Below, piece after piece: positions 16,621 through 26,300 of a DNA stretch of 64,000 bases. The stretch's first letter is position 1; each line of letters begins with the position of its first letter. The notes below the pieces were generated by a model that saw only the letters and a list, made by a program, of their open reading frames with translations, did not search any database and was not told the DNA's origin. The DNA comes from Loktanella sp. (GTDB lineage: Bacteria; Pseudomonadota; Alphaproteobacteria; Rhodobacterales; Rhodobacteraceae): assembly GCA_024635625.1 (NCBI GenBank), contig JAGXIQ010000112.1, positions 1 to 64,000 of the forward strand, given 5' to 3'. The position numbers and the translations under genes were made by a program.

Positions 16621-17307
16621 CTATGCGACTAATCGGTACCCGCCCTGTTCCGTCACTAACAAACGCGCGTTCGAGGGGTCGGGCTCAATTTTTTGGCGTA
16701 AGCGATAGATGTGAGTTTCCAGCGTGTGGGTGGTGACACCAGCGTTGTATCCCCACACCTCGTGCAGCAACACATCACGAGCGACCACACCGTCAGAGGC
16801 GCGGTAGAGGTACTTTAGAATGTTGGTTTCTTTTTCCGTGAGGCGAACTTTTTTGTCATCCTCGGTCACCAACATCTTTTGCGCCGGGCGGAAAGTATAC
16901 GGCCCAAGTTGAAAGACAGCGTCTTCGGACTGTTCATGCGTGCGAAGCTGGCTGCGGATGCGGGCCAGTAGAACAGGGAATTTGAAAGGCTTGCTGACGT
17001 AATCGTTGGCACCGGCATCCAGACCATAGATCGTGTCGGCGTCGCTGTCCTGTGCGGTCAACATGACGATTGGGCACTTTATGCCCTGTTTGCGCATTAG
17101 GCGGCACAGTTCGCGACCATCTGCATCGGGCAAACCGACGTCGAGGATGATCAGGTCGTAAAGTTGCTCTTTCGCCTTGATCATCGCGGTTGCGCCATCG
17201 TCGGCTTCGAAAACATCGAAATCTTCGGTCATTAACAACTGTTCGCCCAGCGCTTCGCGCAGGTCGTCGTCGTCGTCAACAAGCAGTATTTTCTTCAATT
17301 GGGCCAT
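16621..17307 (-). CDS. OmpR-family response regulator (CenR-like)
   Basis: A 228-residue two-component regulator. The receiver domain has the acidic pocket D11-D13, the phosphoacceptor D56 (ILDVGLP), T84 and K106 (SKPFKF). The C-terminal winged helix has LTEKETNILKYLYRA and TTHTLETHIYRLRQKIEPD, very like a conserved alphaproteobacterial regulator that I believe is CenR, which controls envelope and division genes in Caulobacter and Rhodobacter; that name is from memory and not certain. No kinase gene is adjacent. It is divergent from ribA, with a palindrome in the shared upstream region, and has its own terminator. Confidence 0.88.
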   Translation of the reverse strand: MAQLKKILLVDDDDDLREALGEQLLMTEDFDVFEADDGATAMIKAKEQLYDLIILDVGLPDADGRELCRLMRKQGIKCPIVMLTAQDSDADTIYGLDAGANDYVSKPFKFPVLLARIRSQLRTHEQSEDAVFQLGPYTFRPAQKMLVTEDDKKVRLTEKETNILKYLYRASDGVVARDVLLHEVWGYNAGVTTHTLETHIYRLRQKIEPDPSNARLLVTEQGGYRLVA

Positions 17308-17378
17308 GACAACCTCCAGAACTCTTTGACATCAGATGTGATGCACTCACGTGTTCAACAAGTTGTGCTGCAAAAGGT

Positions 17379-17394
17379 TCACACGGACGTGTGA
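17379..17394. promoter_or_regulatory. Palindrome between the response-regulator gene and ribA (candidate operator)
   Basis: TCACACGGACGTGTGA is a perfect inverted repeat with 7-base arms and a 2-base centre. It lies in the roughly 160-base divergent region between the OmpR-type regulator and ribA, 72 bases from the regulator start. The factor that would bind is not identifiable. Confidence 0.4.
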
Positions 17395-17466
17395 TTTCCT
17401 ATACAAATGTTTCATTTGCCGCAGACAGCGCCTAAGTCGGTCTGACGATTGAAAAGGCCAGACCTC

Positions 17467-18537
17467 ATGGGGTTCGCACCAGATAGTACCGAAAGACTGG
17501 CTCGCGCGCGAGCTGACCTGCGTATGGGCGTACCCGTGGTCGTAGCGCGGGCCGGTGTGATGCTGGCGGCAGAAACATTGAACCCGGATCGATTGGCAGG
17601 CCTGCGCGATCTAGGGGCCGCCGTGGCAATCACGGGATGGCGGGCGCGGACGCTAAAGGTCGCAGCCTATGACGGTGATATTGCCCGCATCTTGATTCCC
17701 CGTGATGCTGGCGCTGCGTGGGTGCAAGCGCTTGCCGACCCGGCTGATGACCTGCGCAGCCCGATGAAGGGCCCATTGAAGGCGATGCGCGATAGTTCCG
17801 CCGATCTGGGGCGCGCCGCAGTAGCGTTGTGTAAATCCGCGCGCCTTTTGCCTGCCGCCGTCATTGCCCCCCTTAGCGATCCCGAAGCCTTTGCCGCGCA
17901 GCATAGCTTGACCGTTATCAACGGTGATGCCGCCCGCGCGACGGACCTGTCCCCCTTGCACGGCGTCGTCAGCGCTCGCCTGCCTATGTCCGTGTCAGAA
18001 GCCGGGCGTCTGCATGTTTTTCGTCCAGAAGATGGCGGAGAGGAACACTACGCCGTCGAGATTGGCCAGCCTGATCGCGCGCTTCCTGTATTAGCGCGGT
18101 TGCACTCTGCCTGTTTTACTGGCGACTTACTTGGCAGCCTAAAGTGCGATTGCGGGCCGCAACTACGGGCAGCACTTGGCCAGATGGGGGCTGAGGGGCA
18201 TGGCGTGTTACTTTACCTGAACCAAGAGGGACGCGGGATTGGCCTTGCCAATAAAATGCGCGCCTACGCCCTACAGGATCAGGGGTTCGATACGGTCGAG
18301 GCGAACCACCGCCTAGGTTTTGACGATGACGAGCGTGACTTTCGCATCGGCGCCACAATCCTGCGACAGCTTGGTTTTGGCGCAGTGCGCCTTCTGACGA
18401 ACAACCCCGCCAAGATAGCCAGAATGGAGGCGTCGGGTATTTCTGTCATAGAGCGTGTTTCGCTAAAAGTCGGCGAAAACGCCCATAACCATGCCTATTT
18501 GGCGACAAAAGCGGCAAAGTCGGGCCACTTACTATAA
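17467..18537 (+). CDS. ribA: GTP cyclohydrolase II with N-terminal extension
   Basis: Converts GTP to the first pyrimidine intermediate of riboflavin synthesis; cytoplasmic zinc enzyme. The catalytic domain occupies about residues 165-356, with the zinc cysteines C216, C227 and C229, LNQEGRGIGLANKMRAYALQ and LLTNNPAKI. Residues 1-160 are extra relative to stand-alone RibA (about 200 residues). Their position matches that of a RibB domain in RibBA fusions, but I cannot see convincing RibB catalytic motifs. The ATG at 17467 has AAGG upstream; a TTG at 17449 would add six residues. Confidence 0.9.
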   Translation: MGFAPDSTERLARARADLRMGVPVVVARAGVMLAAETLNPDRLAGLRDLGAAVAITGWRARTLKVAAYDGDIARILIPRDAGAAWVQALADPADDLRSPMKGPLKAMRDSSADLGRAAVALCKSARLLPAAVIAPLSDPEAFAAQHSLTVINGDAARATDLSPLHGVVSARLPMSVSEAGRLHVFRPEDGGEEHYAVEIGQPDRALPVLARLHSACFTGDLLGSLKCDCGPQLRAALGQMGAEGHGVLLYLNQEGRGIGLANKMRAYALQDQGFDTVEANHRLGFDDDERDFRIGATILRQLGFGAVRLLTNNPAKIARMEASGISVIERVSLKVGENAHNHAYLATKAAKSGHLL

Positions 18538-18547
18538 AAGTGAGGGC

Positions 18548-19534
18548 TTACGGATTCGCCGTCAGGTCGATCAAAGCCGCCTGAAAATCCGGCCCGACGT
18601 TCACAGGGATTGCTAACGAGTGTAGACGTTCCACCTGTAACATATCGGCTGTATCGGCGCCTTTTCCGGGCGCGCGCAGGATCACCCGTGCGATCCGCCC
18701 CGGATGGCGCACAGCCGCATCGGCATAAATCTTGGCGTCGTGCTGCCCAGTATCGCCAATCAGAACAACGGGCAAATCTGGATGTGCGGTCAGAATTCGG
18801 TCAATGGCGCTACCCTTGTGATCGTCATGGCGACCCGTGATGAACTGATCCTTCCCGAAACCATAATCGCGCAAGAACTTTGGCGCGTCCGGCAGACCAG
18901 CCTTGGCAAAGACATCGTCCAAAAATCCGTGAAAATTCCAAGGCGAAGAGCTGACGAAATAGATCGGATTGCGCGCGCTCTGCCCCAGTAAACGCATCAG
19001 CAAGACGGCATCGTCAAAGACCTCTCTGCTTTCGACGCTACCGGTGAAAGATGTCCAGAGGTTGCGCACAGTGGACCATGCGCCAGTGTGCATCATAGTG
19101 TCGTCAATGTCTGACACGACAACGTATTGCGCATCATGCCGCGCCACCATCACCGGACAGATCGCACTGGACCCAGGTATCGATACTGCGACATTGACCC
19201 AGCCGACCTGCCCGTTGTGCGGTAGCAGCAGAGTGAAATATCCCTCTGCATCGGTCACGGCAGAGCATGCACCACTCGTCACTGTAACGTCCGCCACTTC
19301 GTGCGTCGCAAACAAGCGCATCATCTGACGTGCATTGGCCAACTTACTACGGCCCTTGATCTTTTCGACGTCTCGCGCAGCCAGCACCCGCCCTCGCGCG
19401 ACAAGATGATCGGGGGTCGCATAGCCATGATACGGCTCAATCGTCAGCCGTTCCAGATTGCCCTGAAAGAATACCCGCTCTGCCGCGACCTCGACGATCG
19501 CAGCAGCGCGCATCAGACTGTGGCGAGCGCCCAT
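18548..19534 (-). CDS. DUF2183 (APP1-like) phosphatase domain protein
   Basis: A 328-residue protein with the APP1/DUF2183 HAD-type phosphatase domain. The nucleophile motif is SDIDDTMMHTG (D142, D144); VSSSPWNFHGF and the LPVVLIGDTGQHD acidic motif follow. Yeast APP1 dephosphorylates phosphatidate; bacterial substrates are unproven. The N-terminal 130 residues look like a beta-rich accessory domain. The start overlaps the stop of the upstream PQQ-sugar-dehydrogenase-like gene (TAATG), so the two are translationally coupled. It converges on ribA with 10 bases between stops. Confidence 0.85.
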   Translation of the reverse strand: MGARHSLMRAAAIVEVAAERVFFQGNLERLTIEPYHGYATPDHLVARGRVLAARDVEKIKGRSKLANARQMMRLFATHEVADVTVTSGACSAVTDAEGYFTLLLPHNGQVGWVNVAVSIPGSSAICPVMVARHDAQYVVVSDIDDTMMHTGAWSTVRNLWTSFTGSVESREVFDDAVLLMRLLGQSARNPIYFVSSSPWNFHGFLDDVFAKAGLPDAPKFLRDYGFGKDQFITGRHDDHKGSAIDRILTAHPDLPVVLIGDTGQHDAKIYADAAVRHPGRIARVILRAPGKGADTADMLQVERLHSLAIPVNVGPDFQAALIDLTANP

Positions 19535-20691
19535 TAGCTACCAAGGCTCACACGCAAAACCTGACCGGGATCACTATCAATCAAAATAAGCAGGTCGCCA
19601 TCGGCCAAGACCTCTACATCGCGGACGCGGCCCACATCCTGCAGCAGGCGCTCCTCTCCGGTCACGCGTTCGCCTTCCAGTTCCAAGCGGGTCAACGATC
19701 CCGGGTTCAGGCCCGCAATCAACAGACAACCTTGCCAGTCGGCGTAATCGCCGTTGTAGAATGCCATGCCACCAGGCGCGATGACGGGATCCCAGTAATA
19801 GACCGGCTGCTCCATCCCATCTTGGGCGGCCGCTCCCGATCCGACGGGACTGCCGTTGTAGTTCACGCCATAGGAAATGACGGGCCAACCATAGTTTTTG
19901 CCAGCTTGGGGATGGTTCAGCTCGTCTCCGCCTGCGGGCCCATGTTCCATCGTCCAAAGCGTGCCATCAGGTCCCAGCGTTGCCCCCTGCACATTGCGAT
20001 GCCCGTAGGACCAAATGCTGTCGACACCATCGCGCCCAACGAAGGGATTATCTTCTGGCACAGTGCCGTCAGCATTCAGACGGATCGTTTTGCCGTACGT
20101 CGTGTCTACGTCCTGCGCCAATTTGCGATTGGCCTCGGTAAAGTGTTCTCCGGTAGTGATGAAAACCTTGCCATCGGGCGTAGGGACGACGCGGCTTCCG
20201 TAATGGGCATAGGTATCTGCGGGCGGGTCCTGCACGAAGATATCCAGCACATCCGTCAAGGTATCGCCATTCAGCACTGCCCGGGCGGCAGCCGTAACAG
20301 TGCCGCCATCAACGCTCTTGGCATAGGTCAAGTATATTACGTTGCTGGTGGCAAAATCTGGTGCGATTGCCACATCCAGCAACCCGCCTTGTTGCTGCGC
20401 ATCGACTGCGGGCACACCGCCGATGGGGTCAGACAAACTACCATCTGCAGCAATCCTGCGCAGCGTGCCCGACCGTTCCGTCACAAGGAAAGTGCCATCC
20501 GGCAATGCGGCGATGCCCCAAGGGTTTGCCAATCCATCGGCGAAGGTAGAAACCGAAACAGATGTCGGCGGCAGCGCCGGCGCGCGGGTCTGGTTTTCAA
20601 ATGCTGGCTGAAAATTGGCGTTTCTGGTCCCTCGTTCGACCTGCGCGCATGCGAGTCCGGGAATCAGGGCAAGGATGGCTGCGGTGCGCAT
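19534..20691 (-). CDS. PQQ-dependent sugar dehydrogenase-like secreted protein
   Basis: A 385-residue periplasmic protein of the soluble aldose/glucose dehydrogenase (YliI/Asd, GSDH) family. The signal peptide ends in GLACA at about residue 16. Six-blade propeller signatures are visible: [34 protein letters not shown] and [12 protein letters not shown]. The start at 20691 is chosen for its GGAGG site 7 bases upstream and the immediate signal peptide. It overlaps the queG 3' end by 28 bases. The substrate is unknown and no PQQ synthesis genes are in the window. Confidence 0.87.
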   Translation of the reverse strand: MRTAAILALIPGLACAQVERGTRNANFQPAFENQTRAPALPPTSVSVSTFADGLANPWGIAALPDGTFLVTERSGTLRRIAADGSLSDPIGGVPAVDAQQQGGLLDVAIAPDFATSNVIYLTYAKSVDGGTVTAAARAVLNGDTLTDVLDIFVQDPPADTYAHYGSRVVPTPDGKVFITTGEHFTEANRKLAQDVDTTYGKTIRLNADGTVPEDNPFVGRDGVDSIWSYGHRNVQGATLGPDGTLWTMEHGPAGGDELNHPQAGKNYGWPVISYGVNYNGSPVGSGAAAQDGMEQPVYYWDPVIAPGGMAFYNGDYADWQGCLLIAGLNPGSLTRLELEGERVTGEERLLQDVGRVRDVEVLADGDLLILIDSDPGQVLRVSLGS

Positions 20692-21728
20692 GGGGTGTCC
20701 TCCATCAGGCGTGTCATAGCCCATGCCGCGGCGTCGGCCACGGCATGGTCGGCGTCTGTCATCAGAGGACGCAACACATCAGCCAAGCCACGGTTCCCAC
20801 TATTGCCGATGGCGTAACATACATTTCGAACGAACCGGTCACGCCCGATCCGCTTGATCGGGCTGCCAGAAAACCGTGCGCGGAAAGCGGCGTCATCCAG
20901 AATCGCAAGTTCTGCCAAAGGTGGCGCCCGCAGATCGTCACGTGCTGCCAACCGTACATCACGTCCCTGAACCGCGAACTTATTCCACGGACAGACCGCC
21001 AAACAATCGTCGCAGCCGTAAATGCGATTACCCATCAGGCCGCGCAGATCAGGATCGATCGGCCCCTTGTGTTCGATCGTAAGATAGGAGATGCACCGCC
21101 GCGCATCAATTTGATAAGGCGCGGGAAAGGCCTGTGTCGGACAGATATCCAGACAGGCGGTACAAGATCCGCAATGTTCGGCCTCTGCATGATCCGGCTC
21201 TAGATCCACGGTGGTAAAAATTGCACCCAAGAACACCCAGTTCCCCAGATCACGGGCCAGCAGATTGGTATGCTTGCCTTGCCAACCTAATCCTGCTGCC
21301 TGCGCCAGCGGCTTTTCCATCACCGGTGCAGTGTCGACGAAGACCTTAATCTCTGCCCCCGGCACCCGGTCGATCAACCACCGGCCCACAAGCTTGAGCC
21401 GCTTTTTGACAACATCGTGATAATCGCGTCCCTGCGCGTAGACAGAAATCGCCGCCCGGTCCCGCTGTTCCAACACTGCCAATGGATCAACGTCAGGTGC
21501 ATAGTTTTCCGCTAGCATGATGACGGACCGCGCTTCAGGCCATAGCGCAGTGGGATCGCCTCGCCAATTCATGCGCTCTGCCATCCAACCCATCTGCCCG
21601 TGCCGTTCCGCCTCGACGAATGCAGCCAAGCGCCCCGCCGTCTCGGGAACGGCACCCGGCCGACACACACCGACCTTCGCAAATCCGGAATCGAGCGCAA
21701 AGGCACACAAATCTGCCTTCACTCCCAT
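20664..21728 (-). CDS. queG: tRNA epoxyqueuosine(34) reductase
   Basis: A 354-residue cobalamin- and iron-sulfur-dependent enzyme that reduces epoxyqueuosine to queuosine in the wobble position of tRNAs. The two [4Fe-4S] motifs are [12 protein letters not shown] and [11 protein letters not shown]. The C-terminus has the HEAT-like segment ([18 protein letters not shown]) seen in long QueG proteins. It is the probable first gene of a minus-strand set with the sugar-dehydrogenase-like and DUF2183 genes. No other queuosine gene is present in the window. Confidence 0.93.
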   Translation of the reverse strand: MGVKADLCAFALDSGFAKVGVCRPGAVPETAGRLAAFVEAERHGQMGWMAERMNWRGDPTALWPEARSVIMLAENYAPDVDPLAVLEQRDRAAISVYAQGRDYHDVVKKRLKLVGRWLIDRVPGAEIKVFVDTAPVMEKPLAQAAGLGWQGKHTNLLARDLGNWVFLGAIFTTVDLEPDHAEAEHCGSCTACLDICPTQAFPAPYQIDARRCISYLTIEHKGPIDPDLRGLMGNRIYGCDDCLAVCPWNKFAVQGRDVRLAARDDLRAPPLAELAILDDAAFRARFSGSPIKRIGRDRFVRNVCYAIGNSGNRGLADVLRPLMTDADHAVADAAAWAMTRLMEDTPCAPQPSLP

Positions 21729-21797
21729 TTTTTGTCCAACCTAAAATATGTCCATGGCGTCGGAAATGCGACGAGGGCAAAGCTCACAGAAAGAATT

Positions 21798-21815
21798 GGG
21801 TAGGCTGGCCCACCC
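21798..21815 (-). terminator. Hairpin downstream of the GST gene
   Basis: GGGTAGGC at 21798-21805 pairs with GCCCACCC at 21808-21815 with one mismatch. On the minus strand it is followed by AATTCTTTCT, a weak T-tract. It lies 10 bases beyond the GST stop and upstream of queG. Confidence 0.45.
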
Positions 21816-21824
21816 TTCACTAAA

Positions 21825-22490
21825 TCAAAAATCAAGGTTCGCATAATGCGATGGCGGCAAGAAACCCGACACCTGATCGGCCAGCAGTGACCGGAACGCT
21901 GGCCGCGATTTGATCTTCGCGTACCAGTCTTTCACGACCTCTGACCGGTTCCAGTCCACGTCAGAGATGTAGTCTAGACAAGACAACTGCGCCGCCGCCG
22001 CAAAATCCGCCAGCGTCATCTCGTTACCAGCCAGCCAGCGACGGTGTTCGAGTAGATGAGTCATATAATCGATGTGAAAGCGCATCGCGCGACTACCAGC
22101 TTTGACGTTGGTGCTGTCCGGATATCCGGTCCCCATCACCTTGCGAAAGACGCGTTCGCCCAGCAATTTTTGCGTACAATCGCCATAAAACTTGTCGTCG
22201 AACCAGCCGATCAGACGCCGCACCTCAAAACGCCCGTCGGCGTCGCGCGGCATAAGGGGCGGATTAGGGTTCGTCTCTTCGAGATATTCGCAGATCGCGG
22301 CACTCTCGCTCATCAGCTTGTTGCCGAGTCGTAGGACAGGAACCTTGCCCGCAGGGTTGCGGCGCAGGAAATCGCTATCTTGTTCCCAGTACCGCTCCTC
22401 GATCAGTTCGACCTCGATACGCTTCTCGGCAAGGCTCAGGCGAACCTTGCGGGAAAAGGGGGACAGTGGAAAATGATAGAGGCGGTTCAT
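21825..22490 (-). CDS. Glutathione S-transferase family protein
   Basis: A 221-residue protein with an N-terminal thioredoxin-like domain (LYHFPLSPFSRKVRLSLAEK; the Ser in SPFS is a likely catalytic residue). The glutathione-binding motif GKVPVLRLGNKLMSESAAIC is followed by an all-helical C-terminal domain. This layout matches the conserved alphaproteobacterial GSTs near peptidoglycan and sulfur genes; the substrate is unknown. It sits between queG and mtgA on the same strand. Confidence 0.87.
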   Translation of the reverse strand: MNRLYHFPLSPFSRKVRLSLAEKRIEVELIEERYWEQDSDFLRRNPAGKVPVLRLGNKLMSESAAICEYLEETNPNPPLMPRDADGRFEVRRLIGWFDDKFYGDCTQKLLGERVFRKVMGTGYPDSTNVKAGSRAMRFHIDYMTHLLEHRRWLAGNEMTLADFAAAAQLSCLDYISDVDWNRSEVVKDWYAKIKSRPAFRSLLADQVSGFLPPSHYANLDF

Positions 22491-22543
22491 GGATCAGCTC
22501 GCGAAACAGGAATACCCCTCCATGCCGCACCTTGGGCCTGCAT

Positions 22544-23272
22544 TCAACTCTCGAAACATGCAGCGCGCCCATCAGCCCGGATCGTAGCAGCCCCGTCGAG
22601 GATCGAAGCCGACCGCCGACGCTGTGCATCTGTGGGCCTCGCGGCATCGCGGCCCTTCGGATCGGGCAGGACCATCGCCAGACGAGCGGCCTGCACAGGC
22701 GTCAAATCTGCCGCATCAACGCCAAAATAGCTTTGCGCCGCCGCTTGCACGCCAAAGACGCCCCGGTCAAATTCGGCCACGTTCAAGTAAAGCTCTAAAA
22801 TCCGTCGCTTGCTCCACAGCGCCTCTGTCAGCGGGGTCCAGACCGCCTCTAGCGCCTTGCGGGTCCAGTTGCGCCCCTGCCAAAGGAATACGTTCTTAAC
22901 CACTTGTTGAGAGATAGTAGAAGCGCCGCGATCACCGCCCGCTGCCAAGGCCGCCCGGATCGCGGTCACGTCCAGCCCCCAATGCAGGCAAAAGTTCGCG
23001 TCTTCGGCCGCAACAACAGACCGTACCATCACCGGAGAAACGGCCTCGATCGAGACCCAATCCTGCGCGACGCCACCGATGCGACGACCTTCAGCAAACA
23101 TGTAAGGCGTCGTTGGCGGGTTTATAATCTTGTAAAGCAACGTCACCATCAGGACGGCCGCGATCAAACCTAAAAGGGCTCGAAAGGCCCAGCGCCGCAC
23201 ACGGCGACCAAGGGACTGAACAGCGCGGGTCGGGGCGTCTGTCATCTTGCGAGATTTACGGGGTTTTGCCAT
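22544..23272 (-). CDS. mtgA: Monofunctional biosynthetic peptidoglycan transglycosylase
   Basis: Polymerises lipid II glycan strands; a GT51 enzyme anchored by one N-terminal membrane segment (about residues 28-48). The catalytic glutamate lies in VAAEDANF, followed by GASTISQQVVKN and the second conserved acid region KRRILELYLNVAEF. It is about 242 residues from the ATG at 23272; a GTG five codons upstream (23287) is also possible and has a better purine-rich leader. The catalytic part is of normal length. Confidence 0.9.
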   Translation of the reverse strand: MAKPRKSRKMTDAPTRAVQSLGRRVRRWAFRALLGLIAAVLMVTLLYKIINPPTTPYMFAEGRRIGGVAQDWVSIEAVSPVMVRSVVAAEDANFCLHWGLDVTAIRAALAAGGDRGASTISQQVVKNVFLWQGRNWTRKALEAVWTPLTEALWSKRRILELYLNVAEFDRGVFGVQAAAQSYFGVDAADLTPVQAARLAMVLPDPKGRDAARPTDAQRRRSASILDGAATIRADGRAACFES

Positions 23273-23319
23273 GGGCCCATAAGTCACGGCCCCTACCCTG
23301 CGGTCAAGATTGCAGAGAC

Positions 23320-23353
23320 AAAAACACCCCGCCGCAAGTTATGCGACGGGGTG
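23320..23353 (-). terminator. Intrinsic terminator of the glutamate synthase operon
   Basis: CACCCCGCCGCA at 23325-23336 pairs with TGCGACGGGGTG at 23342-23353 with one mismatch and a 5-base loop. On the minus strand it is followed by five T residues (A5 at 23320-23324). It begins 25 bases after the gltB stop. Confidence 0.92.
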
Positions 23354-23377
23354 CGACTAGCGGCATGCCCAAGGGGC

Positions 23378-26300
23378 CTATTCTGCCGGGATCGCCTGTT
23401 CCTCATGGCTCAACGGGGCCTTAAGGTGGATCAGCATTTCATTCGGGCAGACCTGCAGAAAGTTCGCCTTCTCGATATCCCAGTGCTGCAATATCTCGGT
23501 CGCCTTGCGGCTGGCAGTTTCGAGTGCATGCCGTTCGATCAGGCTTTTCAATTGATGTTCCCAGTGATCGACAGTGACCGGGCAGGTCACCAGCGTTTCG
23601 GGGTTGATCAACTCAGCAGAAATGCCATCAGGATCGTAAAGATAAGCCATCCCACCGGTCATACCAGCGCCAAAGTTTGCGCCGATGGACCCGAGGATCA
23701 CCGCAACACCGCCCGTCATGTATTCACAACCATTGGTGCCGCAGCCTTCGATCACCACATGCGCACCAGAGTTGCGCACAGCAAATCGTTCGCCCGCACG
23801 CCCCGAGGCAAAGAGGAAACCCTTTGTCGCGCCATAAAGCACGGTATTGCCGATAATAGTATTTTCGGACGCGACCAGTGGGCTTTGCATCTGGGGACGC
23901 ACCACGATGGTACCGCCCGACAGGCCTTTACCCACGTAATCGTTGGCATCGCCAGACACTTCCAGCTTTAGCCCGTGGACAAGGAAGGCACCCAAGGATT
24001 GACCGGCAGAACCGCGCAATTTCACCGTCAGGTGATCGTCCTGCAGGTCGTTATTCATGCCGAACCGCTGGACGATATGGCTGGATGTGCGGGTACCCAC
24101 GGTGCGCAGCGTGTTCTGCACCGCATATTCCAGTTGCATCTTTTCGCCATCCTTCAGGAAACGTTCAGCATCCTTTACGATTTCAACGTCGAGCGTATCC
24201 AGTACCACGTTGCGCGGCTGGTGGCGATCATACTTGATCTTGGATGCGCCATCGACGGTGATCAGCAGTGGGTTCAGGTCAAGATCGTCCAAGTGCGCAG
24301 AACCACGCGAAACCTGCGTCAGCAAATCAGCCCGACCGATGACTTCTTGTATCGACCGCGCACCGATGGACGCGAGTATTTCACGCACTTCCGTCGCATA
24401 GAAGGTGATCAGGTTCACAACCTTGTCGGCATTGCCCACAAACTTTTCACGCAGTGCAGGGTCTTGGGTACAAACGCCCACCGGGCAGGTGTTCGACTGA
24501 CACTGGCGGACCATGATGCAGCCCATCGCGATCAGGGCGGCTGTACCGATGCCGTATTCCTCGGCCCCCATCATCGCGGCCATGACGATGTCACGACCCG
24601 TACGCAGGCCGCCATCCGTCCGCAACGTGATGCGTTCGCGCAGATTGTTCATCGCCAGGACCTGATGCGCCTCGGTCAGCCCCATTTCCCACGGCAGACC
24701 TGCATACTTGATGCTCGTCGCCGGGGACGCCCCTGTACCGCCGTTGTGGCCAGAGATCAGGATCACGTCAGCCTTGGCCTTTGCAACACCAGCCGCAATC
24801 GTTCCGACCCCACTGGACGCCACCAGCTTGACCGTCACCTTGCAGCGCGGGTTGATCTGCTTGAGGTCGTAGATCAGCTGCGCGAGGTCTTCGATGGAAT
24901 AGATGTCGTGGTGCGGCGGGGGGGAAATCAGCGTGACTCCCTTCGTCGAGTGCCGGAGGCGCGCGATCAGATCAGTGACCTTCATACCGGGAAGTTGGCC
25001 TCCTTCGCCGGGCTTAGCACCCTGCGCGACTTTGATTTCCAACTCTTCGCAGGCGTTCAGATATTCCGCCGTCACACCAAAACGACCGGATGCAACCTGC
25101 TTGATCTTGGCCGACGGGTTGTCGCCGTTGGCCTCTGGCAAGAAGTGCGCTGGGTCTTCGCCGCCCTCGCCACTGTCGGATTTCGCACCGATGCGATTCA
25201 TGGCGACGTTCAGAGTCTTGTGCGCCTCTGGCGACAGCGCCCCCAAAGACATGCCGGGCGTCACAAAGCGCTTGCGGATCGCGGTGATGCTTTCGACTTC
25301 TTCGATTGGGATCGGCTTGCCCATCGGCTTGATCGCCAGAAGATCGCGCAGATGGATCGGCGGGTTCGACTGCATCGCCTTGGAAAACTGCTGCCACATC
25401 GCATAGGACGACTTTGCACAGGCAGCTTGCAGCATGTGCATCGTCTGCGCTTCCCAAGCATGCTTTTCGCCTGACCGCCGTGCTTTGTAGAAGCCGCCGA
25501 TAGGCAGGACTTGATCGGTCTGCCGCCAACCATGGGCGTGGACCTCTTCCAGTTTCGCTTGGATGCCGTTGATACCGATGCCCGAAATACGCGACTGCAT
25601 TCCGGGGAAGTATTCTGCAACCATGGCGCGGGACAAGCCAACAGCCTCGAAGTTCAGACCGCCGCGATAGGACGACAAAACAGAGATACCCATTTTCGAC
25701 ATGATCTTAAGCAGACCCGCATCGATAGCGGCACGGTAGCGGCCTACAGCTTCGGTCAGGGTGCCATCAACTAGACCACGGTTAACGCGATCGGCGATGC
25801 TGTCCTGCGCAAGATAGGCGTTCACAGTCGTCGCACCACAACCAATCAGCACCGCAAAGTAGTGCGGGTCAATACATTCGGCAGAGCGTACATTGACGGA
25901 ACAGAATGTCCGCAACCCATTGCGCGTTAAGCCGGAATGCACGGCGCTGGTGGCCAATATCATCGGCATTGAGACGCGGGCTTCGGACTGGTGCTGATCC
26001 GTCAGCACGAGGTGACCAGCACCTGATCGGACGGCATCTTCTGCCTCTGACCGGATACGTTCCAGTGCGTGGGCCAGCGCATGTTCGCCGGGTTCAAACG
26101 TGCAGTCGATAATCGCGACGCTATCACCAAAATGCTTAACCATTTCCTCAAACTCGGCGTTCGCGACAAAAGGACTATCCAGCACGAGGATTTCAGTCTG
26201 GCTGCTGTCTTCATCCAGCACGTTCTTAAGATTGCCGAAACGGGTCTTTAGCGACATCACCCGGCTTTCGCGAAGCGAGTCGATTGGCGGGTTCGTAACC

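Noticed and set aside
17308-17466. FMN riboswitch upstream of ribA
   Set aside because: The gap is only about 160 bases, is shared with a divergent promoter, and shows none of the conserved RFN helices.
19732-20817. 361-aa plus-strand open frame opposite the sugar-dehydrogenase-like gene
   Set aside because: Spans the antisense of two real genes and has no motif; a shadow.
23975-25474. 499-aa plus-strand open frame opposite gltB
   Set aside because: It lies wholly opposite strongly conserved gltB coding sequence; composition (His/Arg/Gln-rich, no domain) marks a codon shadow.
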